Positions 11,434-20,568 of a DNA stretch of 39,395 bases are shown piece after piece. Each line of letters opens with the position of its first letter. The stretch's first letter is position 1. Source of the DNA: a virus. The stretch spans positions 1 through 39,395 of IMG/VR virus record IMGVR_UViG_3300036770_000541, one strand, 5' to 3'. The notes under the pieces are model-generated. The model did no database searches and was not told the DNA's origin. It saw nothing but the letters and a program-made list of their open reading frames with translations. Made by a program: the position numbers and the translations under genes.

Positions 11434-13028
11434 TGGACTTACGCTCTCTAATCTCACAGATACCTATGGAACCAGGGTATGTCCCTGCGCCTCCAGAGCC
11501 AGATTTGTCTGTGATCCAGAGGCTTATGGGTCTACCCCAGACGCTGCGGGCTGTGGGCCAGAACCTAGCGGTCGGTGCGGCCTCTCTTCCTGTGGGCATT
11601 TATCAAGGTTTCGGTGATCCCTCTGCGGGTGAGGCGGCTATGTCTCAGTTCCAACAGGAATACGGGTACACACCTACAAACCCTGCGGCTCAGAGGCAGT
11701 TACAGGGCTTAGGTGAGTTCCTGCAACAGCTAGAGACGGAATACAAGATTCCTCCCATTATGGCTCCTGTTGCGGCTACACCTGCGTTAGGTATTCGCGG
11801 GCTAACTCCGCAGACACAGACATTAGCGCGGGATTTAGTTAGGGAGATCCAGACAGAGCCTCCTACTGGCGCGGTTACGATGGGAGCAAGAGCTACACAA
11901 CCATCGCCAGAATTAAACTTGCAAATGGCAATGGAAGAGGCGCAAAAAATTGGCCTTTCACCAGATCGCGGCACAAGAATGTTGCAAATGGGGTTTGACC
12001 CAGGTTGGTATCACGGCACAACTGGCGATATAGAACGCTTTAGAACAGACTTGTTAGGCGAGGCTACTGGCGCGGCAAGTGCTAAAAAAGGGTTCTTCTT
12101 TGCCAGAGACCCAATTAACCCGCCACAGGAAATGCTGCAAAAGTCAAACGATCCCAAAGCAATAGAGTTGCTTAAGAAGGCGGGCAAAACAGATGATGAG
12201 ATTGCGGAGTTAAATAAAGGGCTTGAACCTGGCTCTGGTGCTAGAACTGCCTCTGGTTACTCGCTTATTGGTGGCGATAGAGAATACAGAGAGGCAATGC
12301 GGAAAGCGTCCTTGGCAGAGAAAAAACAAGACTGGGATGAGTACGAAAAACAGATGTCAATTGCGGAAGACTTTGCAATAGGAAGAATGAACAATTCTCA
12401 AGCCTTGGTTGCAAAATATGGTGACGCAAGAGATGTAATGCTTGATAAGGTGCAGGGCGCTTTCTTTAACAAACAACTGCCGCAAGCAGAGGCCGAGGCT
12501 TTAGACGCTAGATTTAGAGAGTTAATGCCTTATGGCTGGTACAACCAATTTGATGCAAACCAGTTTGAAACTGTTAAACAGGCAATACGAGATGTTGCAC
12601 CTAGCAAACAAGCAAAAGAGGCAGAGAAGGCAATAGACGACTTTATTAAAGTTAAGAATGAGCGAACCTTAGACGAAAAAACACAGAGTGGGTCTAATGT
12701 TCTTCCCATTGCATTGAGCTACAAAAATCCCCTCGTCTATGACTTTAAGGGTAATGCCTACAGAGAACACAGGTATGCGGATTTGGTTGATGAGGCAATT
12801 TACAACGGCAATGACGCTGTAATTATGCTTAACACATACGACCCTGGTGCGGGCAAGGCAGAGCTTGTGGATGTTGGCGTGGTATTTAATCCAAACCAAA
12901 TTAGAAGTCAATTTGCGGCATTTGACCCAAGCAGAGCTAAAGAAAGCGATATTCTTGCTGGAACTATTCCTTTAGTTAGCGGTGGCTTACTTGGTGCTGA
13001 AATGATGCAAGAAGAGGAACAATTCTAA
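11433..13028 (+). CDS. Putative ADP-ribosyltransferase (ART-PolyVal-like), probable virion cargo
   Basis: A 531-aa protein. Residues about 1-180 are Pro/Gln-rich and look like a linker or targeting part. From residue 190 an ART-like domain begins: GWYHGTTGDIERF (H194), then ASAKKGFFFARDP (about 216-228). The end carries VVFNPNQIRSQFAAFDPSRAKES, the typical closing block of ADP-ribosyltransferases in phage polyvalent proteins. Such enzymes move ADP-ribose from NAD to host proteins. It lies just before the terminase genes, so packaging with the DNA is plausible. The catalytic Glu cannot be fixed by eye. Confidence 0.65.
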   Translation: MDLRSLISQIPMEPGYVPAPPEPDLSVIQRLMGLPQTLRAVGQNLAVGAASLPVGIYQGFGDPSAGEAAMSQFQQEYGYTPTNPAAQRQLQGLGEFLQQLETEYKIPPIMAPVAATPALGIRGLTPQTQTLARDLVREIQTEPPTGAVTMGARATQPSPELNLQMAMEEAQKIGLSPDRGTRMLQMGFDPGWYHGTTGDIERFRTDLLGEATGAASAKKGFFFARDPINPPQEMLQKSNDPKAIELLKKAGKTDDEIAELNKGLEPGSGARTASGYSLIGGDREYREAMRKASLAEKKQDWDEYEKQMSIAEDFAIGRMNNSQALVAKYGDARDVMLDKVQGAFFNKQLPQAEAEALDARFRELMPYGWYNQFDANQFETVKQAIRDVAPSKQAKEAEKAIDDFIKVKNERTLDEKTQSGSNVLPIALSYKNPLVYDFKGNAYREHRYADLVDEAIYNGNDAVIMLNTYDPGAGKAELVDVGVVFNPNQIRSQFAAFDPSRAKESDILAGTIPLVSGGLLGAEMMQEEEQF

Positions 13029-13073
13029 ACTGTTGTAAAATAACCACGAACACCCCGTAGAGGATTCGACCAA

Positions 13074-13361
13074 ATGGAACATGAAAATTTAGAGAAATCA
13101 AAATCAAGTTGGGGCGGCTCCAGAGCAGGAGCAGGTAGACCACAAGGTGCTACCAATAAGATCCCCAAGCAGGTAAAAGAAAACATTGTTGCGGTCTTTG
13201 ATGAGCTAGGCGGCTTAGAAGAGATGGTGAACTGGGCCAAAGCTGACCCTAAACACCAAACAGAGTTTTACAGGTTCTACAGTAGGCTGGCTCCGATAGA
13301 GCAGAAAGTGACAGGCGACCCAGACCAACCCCTGCAAATAGGGATTGGATGGATAAAGTAA
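13074..13361 (+). CDS. Terminase small subunit-like protein
   Basis: A 95-aa protein beginning with the GGSRAGAGRPQGATNKIPKQ motif frequent at the start of small terminase and DUF5681-like proteins, followed by a helical body (FDELGGLEEMVNWAKADPK) and a Leu/Ile-rich end. In small terminases this region binds DNA at the packaging site and assembles a ring. It sits directly before the large terminase and overlaps it by 13 nt. The assignment is by motif and position; size is small for some families. Confidence 0.65.
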   Translation: MEHENLEKSKSSWGGSRAGAGRPQGATNKIPKQVKENIVAVFDELGGLEEMVNWAKADPKHQTEFYRFYSRLAPIEQKVTGDPDQPLQIGIGWIK

Positions 13362-14605
13362 TAACTATTCCTTACAGACCGAGGGAACACCAGCTTGCAA
13401 TCCATGATGCAGTTGATTCTCACAGATTCGCAGTTGCAGTCTGCCATCGCAGGTTTGGTAAGACAGTTGCGGCAATCAACCAGATCATTAAGGCTGCGGT
13501 GCTATGCGGACGGGACAATCCACGCTATGCCGTTGTCTGCCCAACATACACACAAGCCAAAAGAGTTGCCTGGGACTATGTAACCCAGTACACACAGCCA
13601 CTAGACCCCAAGGTAAACATAAGTGAACTGCGGGTGGACTTCATGGGTAGGCGAATCTCCTTGTACGGTGCGGATAACCCAGACAGTCTCCGAGGTATCT
13701 ATTTAGACGGTGTTGTTCTGGATGAAGTAGGGGATATGAACCCCAAGATCTGGACAGAGATTCTAAGACCTGCCCTTGCGGACAGAGGCGGGTGGGCATT
13801 ATTCATTGGAACTCCGAAAGGCCAGAACCACTTTAAGGAACTGCGAGACCGTGCTGATACGGAAGCTGACTGGGCATTACTGGAGTTCAAGGCTTCGGAG
13901 ACTAACATCCTCCCTCAAGCCGAGCTTGAAGCTGCAAGAAAAGAGATGGGGGATGACAAGTATTTTCAGGAGTTTGAATGTTCATTCTCCGCTGCGGTCG
14001 AGGGTAGTTACTACGGGACGATACTTAACGAACTCGCAGAAGAAAGATTTAAGGAAATCCCGCGAGACGACCTCTGCAAGACCTTTGCGGCATGGGATCT
14101 GGGGATGGGCGACTCTACGGCAATATGGGTTGTCCAAGTTGCGGGCCAAGAGGTTCGATGCATGGACTATATTGAGAACCACGGGCAGGGCTTAGACTGG
14201 TATGTGCGGGAACTAACACACAGAGACTGGCACAAGGCCACACAGTTGCTTCCCCACGATGTGCAGGTAAGAGAACTCACCACAGGCAAAAGCCGATTAG
14301 AAGTCTTAAGAGAGGCTGGCTTAGACTGTACTGTAATACCCAGGTTAAATGTAGACGATGGGATACAGGCGGTGAGACGACTCCTGCCTAGATGCTGGTT
14401 CAACCTACCCGCGGTCAAGCAGGGCTTAGATTGCTTGCGGAACTACAGGCGTGAATACGATGAGAAGAGACAGGTTTTCTATGCTCGCCCATTGCATGAT
14501 TGGAGCAGTCATGGGTCTGATGCTTTCCGCTATCTTGCTCTCGGCATTGAGACAAACTCTACCTGGGATAAACCCCTGAACATCAAAACCAAATGGATTG
14601 TATAA
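13349..14605 (+). CDS. terL: Terminase large subunit
   Basis: A 418-aa packaging motor. The ATPase has a Walker A-type CHRRFGKT (residues 32-39), Walker B VVLDE (D125, E126) and a coupling segment FIGTPKG. The RNase H-like nuclease follows with AAWDLGMGD (D250), a middle acidic stretch and the final SHGSDAFRY (D391). It drives DNA into the prohead and cuts the concatemer. Length is somewhat short for the family, with a compact N-terminus. Neighbours are the small subunit (overlap) and the portal gene, which starts immediately after its stop. Confidence 0.95.
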   Translation: MDKVITIPYRPREHQLAIHDAVDSHRFAVAVCHRRFGKTVAAINQIIKAAVLCGRDNPRYAVVCPTYTQAKRVAWDYVTQYTQPLDPKVNISELRVDFMGRRISLYGADNPDSLRGIYLDGVVLDEVGDMNPKIWTEILRPALADRGGWALFIGTPKGQNHFKELRDRADTEADWALLEFKASETNILPQAELEAARKEMGDDKYFQEFECSFSAAVEGSYYGTILNELAEERFKEIPRDDLCKTFAAWDLGMGDSTAIWVVQVAGQEVRCMDYIENHGQGLDWYVRELTHRDWHKATQLLPHDVQVRELTTGKSRLEVLREAGLDCTVIPRLNVDDGIQAVRRLLPRCWFNLPAVKQGLDCLRNYRREYDEKRQVFYARPLHDWSSHGSDAFRYLALGIETNSTWDKPLNIKTKWIV

Positions 14606-16717
14606 ATGGATGATCTAAAGCTAAAAACAGTAGTCCAAGGCGAGATAGACAATGCTTTGGGTTACATAGAGTCGGAGACGACTGAAGAGCGTAGGAAGGC
14701 GATCAATTACTACAATCGCGCCTTCTATGGCAACGAGGTCGAGGGACGGTCTACGATTGTTACGGGTGAGGTTGCTGAGGCGGTAGACGCGGCTTTACCT
14801 GCCCTGCTGAGAGTCTTTACCCAGGGTGACGATATTGTTCGTGCGGAGCCAGAAGGCCCAGGCGATGAAGAGATTGCCAAGCAGATCACAGCCTACCTGA
14901 ACTACATTTTTTACCGAGACAATCCTGGCTTTGCCATCCTGAACATCTGGTTCAAAGACGCTCTCTTACAGAAGAACGGCATTGTTAAGGTCTACTGGGA
15001 TGACGAGCGACAGGTTAACTCAGAAGAGTACGAGAACCTGACAGAAGAAGAATTAGCTTTGATGCTGGAGGACGAGACTGTAGAGATCGTTTCCCAGGAC
15101 AAGACAAAGGTAGGCGAGATTCAGGTTCCTCCTACGCCAGAAGAGATGATGGCGGCACAACAGACTGGGGTGATGCCAGAGCCGCGCACAGAGGCTGTGT
15201 TTGCCTACGATGTAAAGGTACGCAAGGTTAAGAAGTTTGGTCAGGTCAGAATTGAGAATGTGCCTCCAGAGGAGTTCATCATCTCCAAGAAGGCGCGGAC
15301 TATTACCGACTCGCCCTTCTGCGCTCACCGTAAACTTACAACCCGTTCTGAGTTGATTGCGATGGGTTTCGATGCGGACATAGTAGAGAACCTGCCTACT
15401 TATGAAGACTTAGAGTACACACCTGAGAGGGTGGCAAGGTATACGCAGGGTGAGCAACCACTTAACCAGACTTCTGCCATCGATAAGAGCATGGAAGAGG
15501 TAGAGGTTTTTGAGTGCTACATTCGTGCGGACTATGACGATGATGGGATTGCAGAGCTGCGCAAGGTTGTTTATGCGGGCCATGAGATCCTAGAGAACGA
15601 AGAGATAGACTATGTGCCGTTTTGTTCTGTCTGCCCCATCCCTATGCCGCACAAGTTTTATGGCCACAGCCTTGCGGACAGGACGATGGATCTTCAGCTT
15701 ATCAAGTCCACGATTACCCGACAGATCCTAGATAACCTTTACCTGACAAACAACGCCCGAGTCATGGCGGTAGACGGGCAAGTAAACCTAGACGACCTCT
15801 TAACCGTAACACCTGGTGGTGTAGTTCGGGTGAAAAGCCCACAGGCGGTTCAGCAGTTAACAGTTGCTCCTGTTGCGGGCCAGTCCTTCCCCATGTTGGA
15901 ATACTTAGACAGAATTCAGGAAAGGCGCACAGGGATTACGGCGACCTCACAAGGGTTAGACCCCAACATCTTACAGAACACGACTGCGGCGGCTGTGGCG
16001 GCTATGCAAAACGCTGCGGCTGGCAGGATGGAACTGATTGCCAGGACATTTGCAGAAACAGGCGTAAGAGACCTTTTCCTGAATATCCTTCACTTAGTTG
16101 GTAAGTATCAAGATAAGGCTCGTGTTGTGCGTTTACAGGGCAAATATGTGTCCGTAGACCCACGCGAGTGGAAGAGCCAGTACGATGTGCATATTAATGT
16201 GGGTCTAGGAACTGGTACGAGAGAGCAGCAGTTAACCATGCTTTCCATGATCTTGCAGAAACAGGAGGCACTCCTTGGCACACCCCTTGGTCAAACTTTG
16301 GTTGGCATCGAACAGTATAGATCCGTCCTGGGCAGATTTATCGAAAGTGCTGGTTTTGCAGATTCCTCAGAGTTCTTCCGTGAAGTTTCTCCTGAGCAAC
16401 TCCAGCAGATGCAGCAACAGAACGCTCCGCAGACAGATCCACAGACCCAGGCAATAATGGCCCAGATGCAAGCCCAGATCCAAGCAGATCAGGCTCGCGC
16501 ACAGTCAGACATCCAGGTTCAGCAAGCCAAGGCACAGGCAGACATCCAGCTTCAGAGGGAGAAGGCTGCGGCCTCCATCCAGTTGGAGAGGGAAAAGGCT
16601 GAGGCTACCCTACAGTTGAAGATTGCGGAGTTCCAAGCTGAGGCCCAGATGAAGGCGGCTAAGGTCGGTGCGGATATAACTGGGAATGTACAAATACCTG
16701 GGAGTTACAACATTTGA
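14606..16717 (+). CDS. Portal protein (P22-like)
   Basis: A 703-aa portal. The N-terminal YYNRAFYGNEVEGRSTIVTGEVAEAVDAALPALLRVFTQGDD, central KIWFKDALLQKNGIVKVYWDD and the later PHKFYGHSLADRTMDLQLIKSTITRQILDNLYLTNN are typical of P22-type portals. The C-terminal third is a long Gln/Ala/Lys coiled coil (about residues 595-690), as in P22 barrel-like extensions. It forms the dodecameric DNA channel and the docking site for the tail. It directly follows terL and overlaps a small protein. Confidence 0.9.
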   Translation: MDDLKLKTVVQGEIDNALGYIESETTEERRKAINYYNRAFYGNEVEGRSTIVTGEVAEAVDAALPALLRVFTQGDDIVRAEPEGPGDEEIAKQITAYLNYIFYRDNPGFAILNIWFKDALLQKNGIVKVYWDDERQVNSEEYENLTEEELALMLEDETVEIVSQDKTKVGEIQVPPTPEEMMAAQQTGVMPEPRTEAVFAYDVKVRKVKKFGQVRIENVPPEEFIISKKARTITDSPFCAHRKLTTRSELIAMGFDADIVENLPTYEDLEYTPERVARYTQGEQPLNQTSAIDKSMEEVEVFECYIRADYDDDGIAELRKVVYAGHEILENEEIDYVPFCSVCPIPMPHKFYGHSLADRTMDLQLIKSTITRQILDNLYLTNNARVMAVDGQVNLDDLLTVTPGGVVRVKSPQAVQQLTVAPVAGQSFPMLEYLDRIQERRTGITATSQGLDPNILQNTTAAAVAAMQNAAAGRMELIARTFAETGVRDLFLNILHLVGKYQDKARVVRLQGKYVSVDPREWKSQYDVHINVGLGTGTREQQLTMLSMILQKQEALLGTPLGQTLVGIEQYRSVLGRFIESAGFADSSEFFREVSPEQLQQMQQQNAPQTDPQTQAIMAQMQAQIQADQARAQSDIQVQQAKAQADIQLQREKAAASIQLEREKAEATLQLKIAEFQAEAQMKAAKVGADITGNVQIPGSYNI

Positions 16718-16944
16718 ACCAAGCAGAACGGGCGCAAGCCTACCTACAAGACGAATTTTTCTTAGATGTTGTGGAAAAACAACGGCAGTTGTATATTAGC
16801 AACATTGTGAACAGTAACGCAGAGGATGTAGAGGTAAGGGAAATGAATTACCTAAAGCTGCGGGTACTGGATGAATTTACAGCGTCTATCCAGTCTATTG
16901 CAAATGATAAGTTGGTAGAACGGAGACGCTGGAAGGTTTTTTAA
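16714..16944 (+). CDS. Small protein between portal and scaffold
   Basis: A 76-aa helical protein starting at TTG 16714, which overlaps the portal stop. Features: AYLQDEFFLDVVEKQRQLYISNIVNSNAEDVEVREMNYLKLRVLDEF. No recognised motif. Small head or portal-associated genes at this position are common in podoviruses; no role can be shown. Confidence 0.65.
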   Translation: MNQAERAQAYLQDEFFLDVVEKQRQLYISNIVNSNAEDVEVREMNYLKLRVLDEFTASIQSIANDKLVERRRWKVF

Positions 16945-16959
16945 CTAAAGGAGTAGTGA

Positions 16960-17904
16960 ATGGACACCAACCCACAAGGGAGTGCCAAGACGGTTAGCGA
17001 AGCAGCAAACGCATTTCTAGGAATGATGGAGCCAGCGGAGGCGCAAGCCCAACCAGAGGTTCCAGAAGAGCAGGAAGCCGAGGCTGTTGAACAAGAGTAC
17101 GAAGCGGAGTCATATGAAGACGATGCTGAAGAGGCTACTGAAGAAGAACCAACTCCCACCTACAGAGTAAAAGTAGGCAAGGATGAGCTTGATGTTCCTC
17201 TTGATGAGCTTCTTAAAGGTTACTCTCGTACTGCTGACTACACTAGGAAGACTCAGGAAATAGCAGAGACCCGCAAGGCAGTAGAAGCGGATAGGGCTAA
17301 GATTGAGGAAGCGGCGAAACTCCGAGACACCTACGCACAGAGGCTTTCTGTGATTGAGCAGATGCTTAATCAGGACTCTGGCGAGGACTTAGCAACGCTG
17401 AAAGAGACAGACCCTATTGGTTATGCGGTGAGGGTCGCAGAGCAATCAGAGCGTGAGAAGCAACTTGCGGCTGTGAGAGCAGAGCAACAAAGGCTTGCCC
17501 AACAACAACAGGCAGAACAAAGCGAGAGGCTAAAAGCCCACCTTGCTGCGGAAGCACAGAAGTTGTCTGAGGCAATTCCAGAGTTTGCTGACCCTGTAAA
17601 GGGGACTGCGGTAAAGGCAGACATTCGCAAGTACGCGCAAGGCTTAGGGTTTAGCGACCAAGAGCTTGCTCAAGCCTACGACTCCCGAGCTATTACGGCA
17701 CTCTATAAAGCGATGAAATACGATCAATTGGTATCTAACAAAGGCGAGGCAACCAAGAAGGTAAGCCAAGCACCAAGGATGCTGAGACCTGGAACTTCTA
17801 CGCCTGAAACGCGGACAAGCCAGGAAGTAAAAAACATGAGAGGCCGTCTCAAAAAGTCTGGAAGGGCTAAAGATGCGGCGGCTTTATTTGAACGATTCTT
17901 ATAA
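16960..17904 (+). CDS. Scaffolding protein
   Basis: A 314-aa protein with an acidic, low-complexity N-terminal region (residues about 25-70: EEQEAEAVEQEYEAESYEDD), then YRVKVGKDELDVPLDELLKGYSRTADYTRKTQE and a long charged coiled coil (about 100-220). Such an acidic and coiled-coil composition, placed directly before the major capsid gene, is characteristic of phage scaffolds, which template prohead assembly. AAGGAG precedes the ATG by 8 nt. Confidence 0.85.
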   Translation: MDTNPQGSAKTVSEAANAFLGMMEPAEAQAQPEVPEEQEAEAVEQEYEAESYEDDAEEATEEEPTPTYRVKVGKDELDVPLDELLKGYSRTADYTRKTQEIAETRKAVEADRAKIEEAAKLRDTYAQRLSVIEQMLNQDSGEDLATLKETDPIGYAVRVAEQSEREKQLAAVRAEQQRLAQQQQAEQSERLKAHLAAEAQKLSEAIPEFADPVKGTAVKADIRKYAQGLGFSDQELAQAYDSRAITALYKAMKYDQLVSNKGEATKKVSQAPRMLRPGTSTPETRTSQEVKNMRGRLKKSGRAKDAAALFERFL

Positions 17905-17916
17905 AAGGAAACAAAA

Positions 17917-18879
17917 ATGAGCGCAACCTTTTCCTCGTTTACCGTAGTCGGTATTCGTGACGACCTTAGCGATGTCATCTATGACATCTCCCCCCAAGAC
18001 ACACCCATTATGTCGAGTATCGGCAAGACCAAGGCTACCAATGTGTTCCATGAGTGGCAGACGGACTCTCTTGCTGCGGCTACTACTGCCAACGCACAGG
18101 TAGAAGGTGCTGATGCTACAGACGCAACTGTATCGGCTACAACTCGTATTGGTAACTACACGCAGATCGTTGGTAAGACCATCCGCGTATCGGGAACCCT
18201 TGAGGCTGTAGACAAAGCTGGTCGTAAGTCTGAGAAGGCTTACCAGATGGCTAAAGCTGCGGCTGAGATGAAGCGTGACATTGAGACCATCATTACTGCC
18301 AACCAAGGCCAGACTGCTGGTAACGCTACAACCGCCCGTAAACTCGGTTCACTCCTGTCGTACATCAAGACCAACTCTTCTGTTAACGGTACTTCCGTTA
18401 CTGGTGTTGATCCTACAACGATTGGTGTTTCTACCCGTGTAGACGGTACGACTCGCACCTTTACTGAGGCTCTCCTGAAGGATGTTATCCAGAAGGTGTT
18501 CGTTTCGGGTGGTACGCCTACTCTTGCTGTTATGCGTCCTGCGCTTAAGCAGAAAGTCTCTGGCTTCCAGGGCAACTCTGCCTACCGCGTTAACACCGAC
18601 AACAGCGTTGGTAATGTAACAGTCGTCGCAGGCGCCGATTTATATCAAAGTGACTTCGGGATTCTGAGTCTTATTCCTGATAGATTCCTTCGTTCTGACG
18701 ACCGCGAGGTTCTGATTCTCGATCCTGAGTACGCTGCCCTTGCTTACCTCCGTCCCTTCCAGACCAAAGATCTGGCTGTAAACGGTGACTCTGAGCGTTC
18801 GCAGTTGCTTGCAGAGCTTACGCTGGAAGTTCGTAACGAGGCTGCACACGGGATCGTTGCGGATCTTAACACGAACTAA
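17917..18879 (+). CDS. Major capsid protein (SU10-like)
   Basis: A 320-aa HK97-fold capsid protein of the SU10/DUF5309 type: DDLSDVIYDISPQDTPIMSSIGKTKATNVFHEWQTDSLAAA (about residues 16-55), RIGNYTQIVGKTIRVSGTLEAVD, and FLRSDDREVLILDPEYAALAYLRPFQTKDLA. Strong Shine-Dalgarno AAGGA. The gene is T- and C-ending codon rich with many ACT/GCT codons, suggesting high expression. An HNH endonuclease gene directly follows it, a known pattern of homing genes close to highly conserved phage genes. Confidence 0.95.
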   Translation: MSATFSSFTVVGIRDDLSDVIYDISPQDTPIMSSIGKTKATNVFHEWQTDSLAAATTANAQVEGADATDATVSATTRIGNYTQIVGKTIRVSGTLEAVDKAGRKSEKAYQMAKAAAEMKRDIETIITANQGQTAGNATTARKLGSLLSYIKTNSSVNGTSVTGVDPTTIGVSTRVDGTTRTFTEALLKDVIQKVFVSGGTPTLAVMRPALKQKVSGFQGNSAYRVNTDNSVGNVTVVAGADLYQSDFGILSLIPDRFLRSDDREVLILDPEYAALAYLRPFQTKDLAVNGDSERSQLLAELTLEVRNEAAHGIVADLNTN

Positions 18880-18888
18880 AACATACTA

Positions 18889-18897
18889 TGATACAAT
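18889..18897 (+). promoter_or_regulatory. Extended -10 promoter candidate for HNH gene
   Basis: TG-A-TACAAT lies between the capsid stop and the HNH start, with no strong -35. Predicted start near 18904, and a GGGGG site precedes the ATG. The similar TGATACAAC string upstream of the Mom-like gene suggests a shared element. Confidence 0.35.
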
Positions 18898-18927
18898 CTC
18901 CAAGGACTAACACTCTTTGGGGGTTGT

Positions 18928-19518
18928 ATGAAAAAGGTATGTTTGATTGAAGGATGTGGTGTTCAGGCAAGGGCTTTAGGATTTTGCGTAAAGCACTACA
19001 TTAGAAACAAGCGTTATGGAAACTCCTCTGGCGGGCCTAAAGCAAAAGGTTCGCTGGAGGAACGCTTTTGGAGGTTTGTTACTGAAGGCGAGAAACATAA
19101 CTGCTGGGAATGGCGCGGCAAGTTACTGCCAAACGGTTATGGGCGCATTAGTGTTGGAGAAAGAGATCTTGGTGCGATTGGCGCACATAGAGTTAGCTGG
19201 TCTCTGTTTAATAAAGCGGAGATACCTGCGAATATGGTTGTAATGCACTCTTGCGACAATCCATCTTGTGTTAACCCGCATCATTTATCCATAGGAACGC
19301 CCAAAGACAATACGCAAGACATGATTGCCAAAGGGCGTAAAAAAGTAGTTGCACCCCTTGGCGAAGGAAATGGCAAAGCAAAATTGACGGTTGAAAAGGT
19401 CAAGCTAATTAAACAAAGCAACCTTAAAACTGCGGAGCTTGCCAGACAATTTGGCTTATCTGAGAACTGTATTCGTGGCGTGAGAATAGGTAGAACCTGG
19501 TCTCATGTAGTGATATAG
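18928..19518 (+). CDS. HNH homing endonuclease with zinc finger and HTH
   Basis: A 196-aa protein. An N-terminal zinc-binding part has C5, C10, C20 and H23. The HNH part has NCWEWRG, AHRVSW (H87), MHSCDNPSCVNPHHL (about residues 106-120) and LSIGTPKDNTQDMIAKGR. A C-terminal HTH (LTVEKVKLIKQSNLKTAELARQFGLSENCIRGVRIGRTW) completes a typical mobile HNH layout. The gene lies between the major capsid gene and the capsid-adjacent 106-aa gene, with its own ribosome-binding site and candidate promoter. Confidence 0.9.
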   Translation: MKKVCLIEGCGVQARALGFCVKHYIRNKRYGNSSGGPKAKGSLEERFWRFVTEGEKHNCWEWRGKLLPNGYGRISVGERDLGAIGAHRVSWSLFNKAEIPANMVVMHSCDNPSCVNPHHLSIGTPKDNTQDMIAKGRKKVVAPLGEGNGKAKLTVEKVKLIKQSNLKTAELARQFGLSENCIRGVRIGRTWSHVVI

Positions 19519-19552
19519 TTAACAGCGGGCAATAGCCACTTCAAGGAAGCAA

Positions 19553-19873
19553 ATGAAACGACTAATGTCGCAAGACCTGAATACCCACACGGTTCAGATT
19601 GCACACGATGACGGTGAAGGCGGTCTCTACTTAGAGACGAAACAAAACATTGAGCCTTTCTTAGAACAGAACAAAAACTCCTACGCTCGTATAGATGAAC
19701 GAGCCAGATGGGGAGAGTTCACACATATTGCGAGTATTCCCTTTACTGTTATCCAACAGTTAAACAAAGAGGGGATACTAAAAGGGTTTCACATAGTCGA
19801 GCCTAAGAAGTTAAAGGCGTGGTTAAACGACTCTGACAATCGCTTTTTTAGAACTCGACCTGGGAGGATTTAA
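19553..19873 (+). CDS. Capsid-adjacent protein of unknown function
   Basis: A 106-aa protein (MKRLMSQDLNTHTVQIAHDDGEGGLYLETKQNIEPFLEQNKNSY, WGEFTHIASIPFTVIQQLNK, GFHIVEPKKLKAWLNDSDNRFFRTRPGRI). I recall related small genes right after capsid genes of this type; the function is not known. AAGGA precedes the ATG. Its stop overlaps the next ATG by one base. Confidence 0.65.
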   Translation: MKRLMSQDLNTHTVQIAHDDGEGGLYLETKQNIEPFLEQNKNSYARIDERARWGEFTHIASIPFTVIQQLNKEGILKGFHIVEPKKLKAWLNDSDNRFFRTRPGRI

Positions 19874-20568
19874 TGCGGGTAGCAATATGTATCCCTTCAC
19901 GCGGGGATATGATGATGGGGACAGCGTTTGACCTGGCAACACTCTGCGGATACGACTCTAGGTTTAGAGATGGTACGCAGTCCATCTACACGGTTGCGGG
20001 TACGCTGATATTTGACCAACGCAACAAGTTAGTAGAGGCAGCACTAAACGAGGGTGCGGATTACATCCTCTGGATAGACGCTGATATGCGGTTTCCTAAA
20101 AACACCATCGAGCGTTTACTGGCGCACGATAAAGACATAGTTGGGGTGAACGCCACAACGAGAAACTACCCTGTAGCACCTACCGCCAAGCATCTAGAGT
20201 GCGACTTTGAGGCAAACGAGAGTACCTGGCTTCCCGTGAATAGCAAGGGCAAGACAGGCATCGAGAGGGTAGCTGCAATAGGGTGCGGTGTGATGCTCTG
20301 CAAGGCAAAGGTCTTTCAGGACACGCCTAAACCTTGGTTCTGGTTTTACAGCCTGAAGAACGGCAAGACGCTAGGCGAGGATGTGCATTTCTGTATTGCG
20401 GCACATGACGCTGGATTTGAGACTTGGGTCGATCATGGCCTGAGCAATGAAATAGGACACATAGGCCAATACACTTACTCATGGCAGGATATAAAAGATG
20501 GCTCTGAACAACTACAGCGACCTGAAAAGCTCAGTCGCAAACTATCTAGGAAGAAGCGATCTAAGTAG
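19873..20568 (+). CDS. GT-A-type glycosyltransferase-like protein (third)
   Basis: A 231-aa protein. VAICIPSRGDMMMGTAFDLA, then YILWIDADMRFPKNTI with the DAD metal motif (about residues 73-76), IVGVNATTRNYPVAPTAKH and a late GEDVHFCIAAHDAGFETWVDHGLSNEIGHIG. This is the layout of small phage GT2-like proteins that sit in structural regions. A GGAGG site precedes the ATG. Its last 71 nt overlap the adaptor gene in another frame, so the C-terminal basic tail (RKLSRKLSRKKRSK) may be a by-product of insertion. Confidence 0.75.
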   Translation: MRVAICIPSRGDMMMGTAFDLATLCGYDSRFRDGTQSIYTVAGTLIFDQRNKLVEAALNEGADYILWIDADMRFPKNTIERLLAHDKDIVGVNATTRNYPVAPTAKHLECDFEANESTWLPVNSKGKTGIERVAAIGCGVMLCKAKVFQDTPKPWFWFYSLKNGKTLGEDVHFCIAAHDAGFETWVDHGLSNEIGHIGQYTYSWQDIKDGSEQLQRPEKLSRKLSRKKRSK

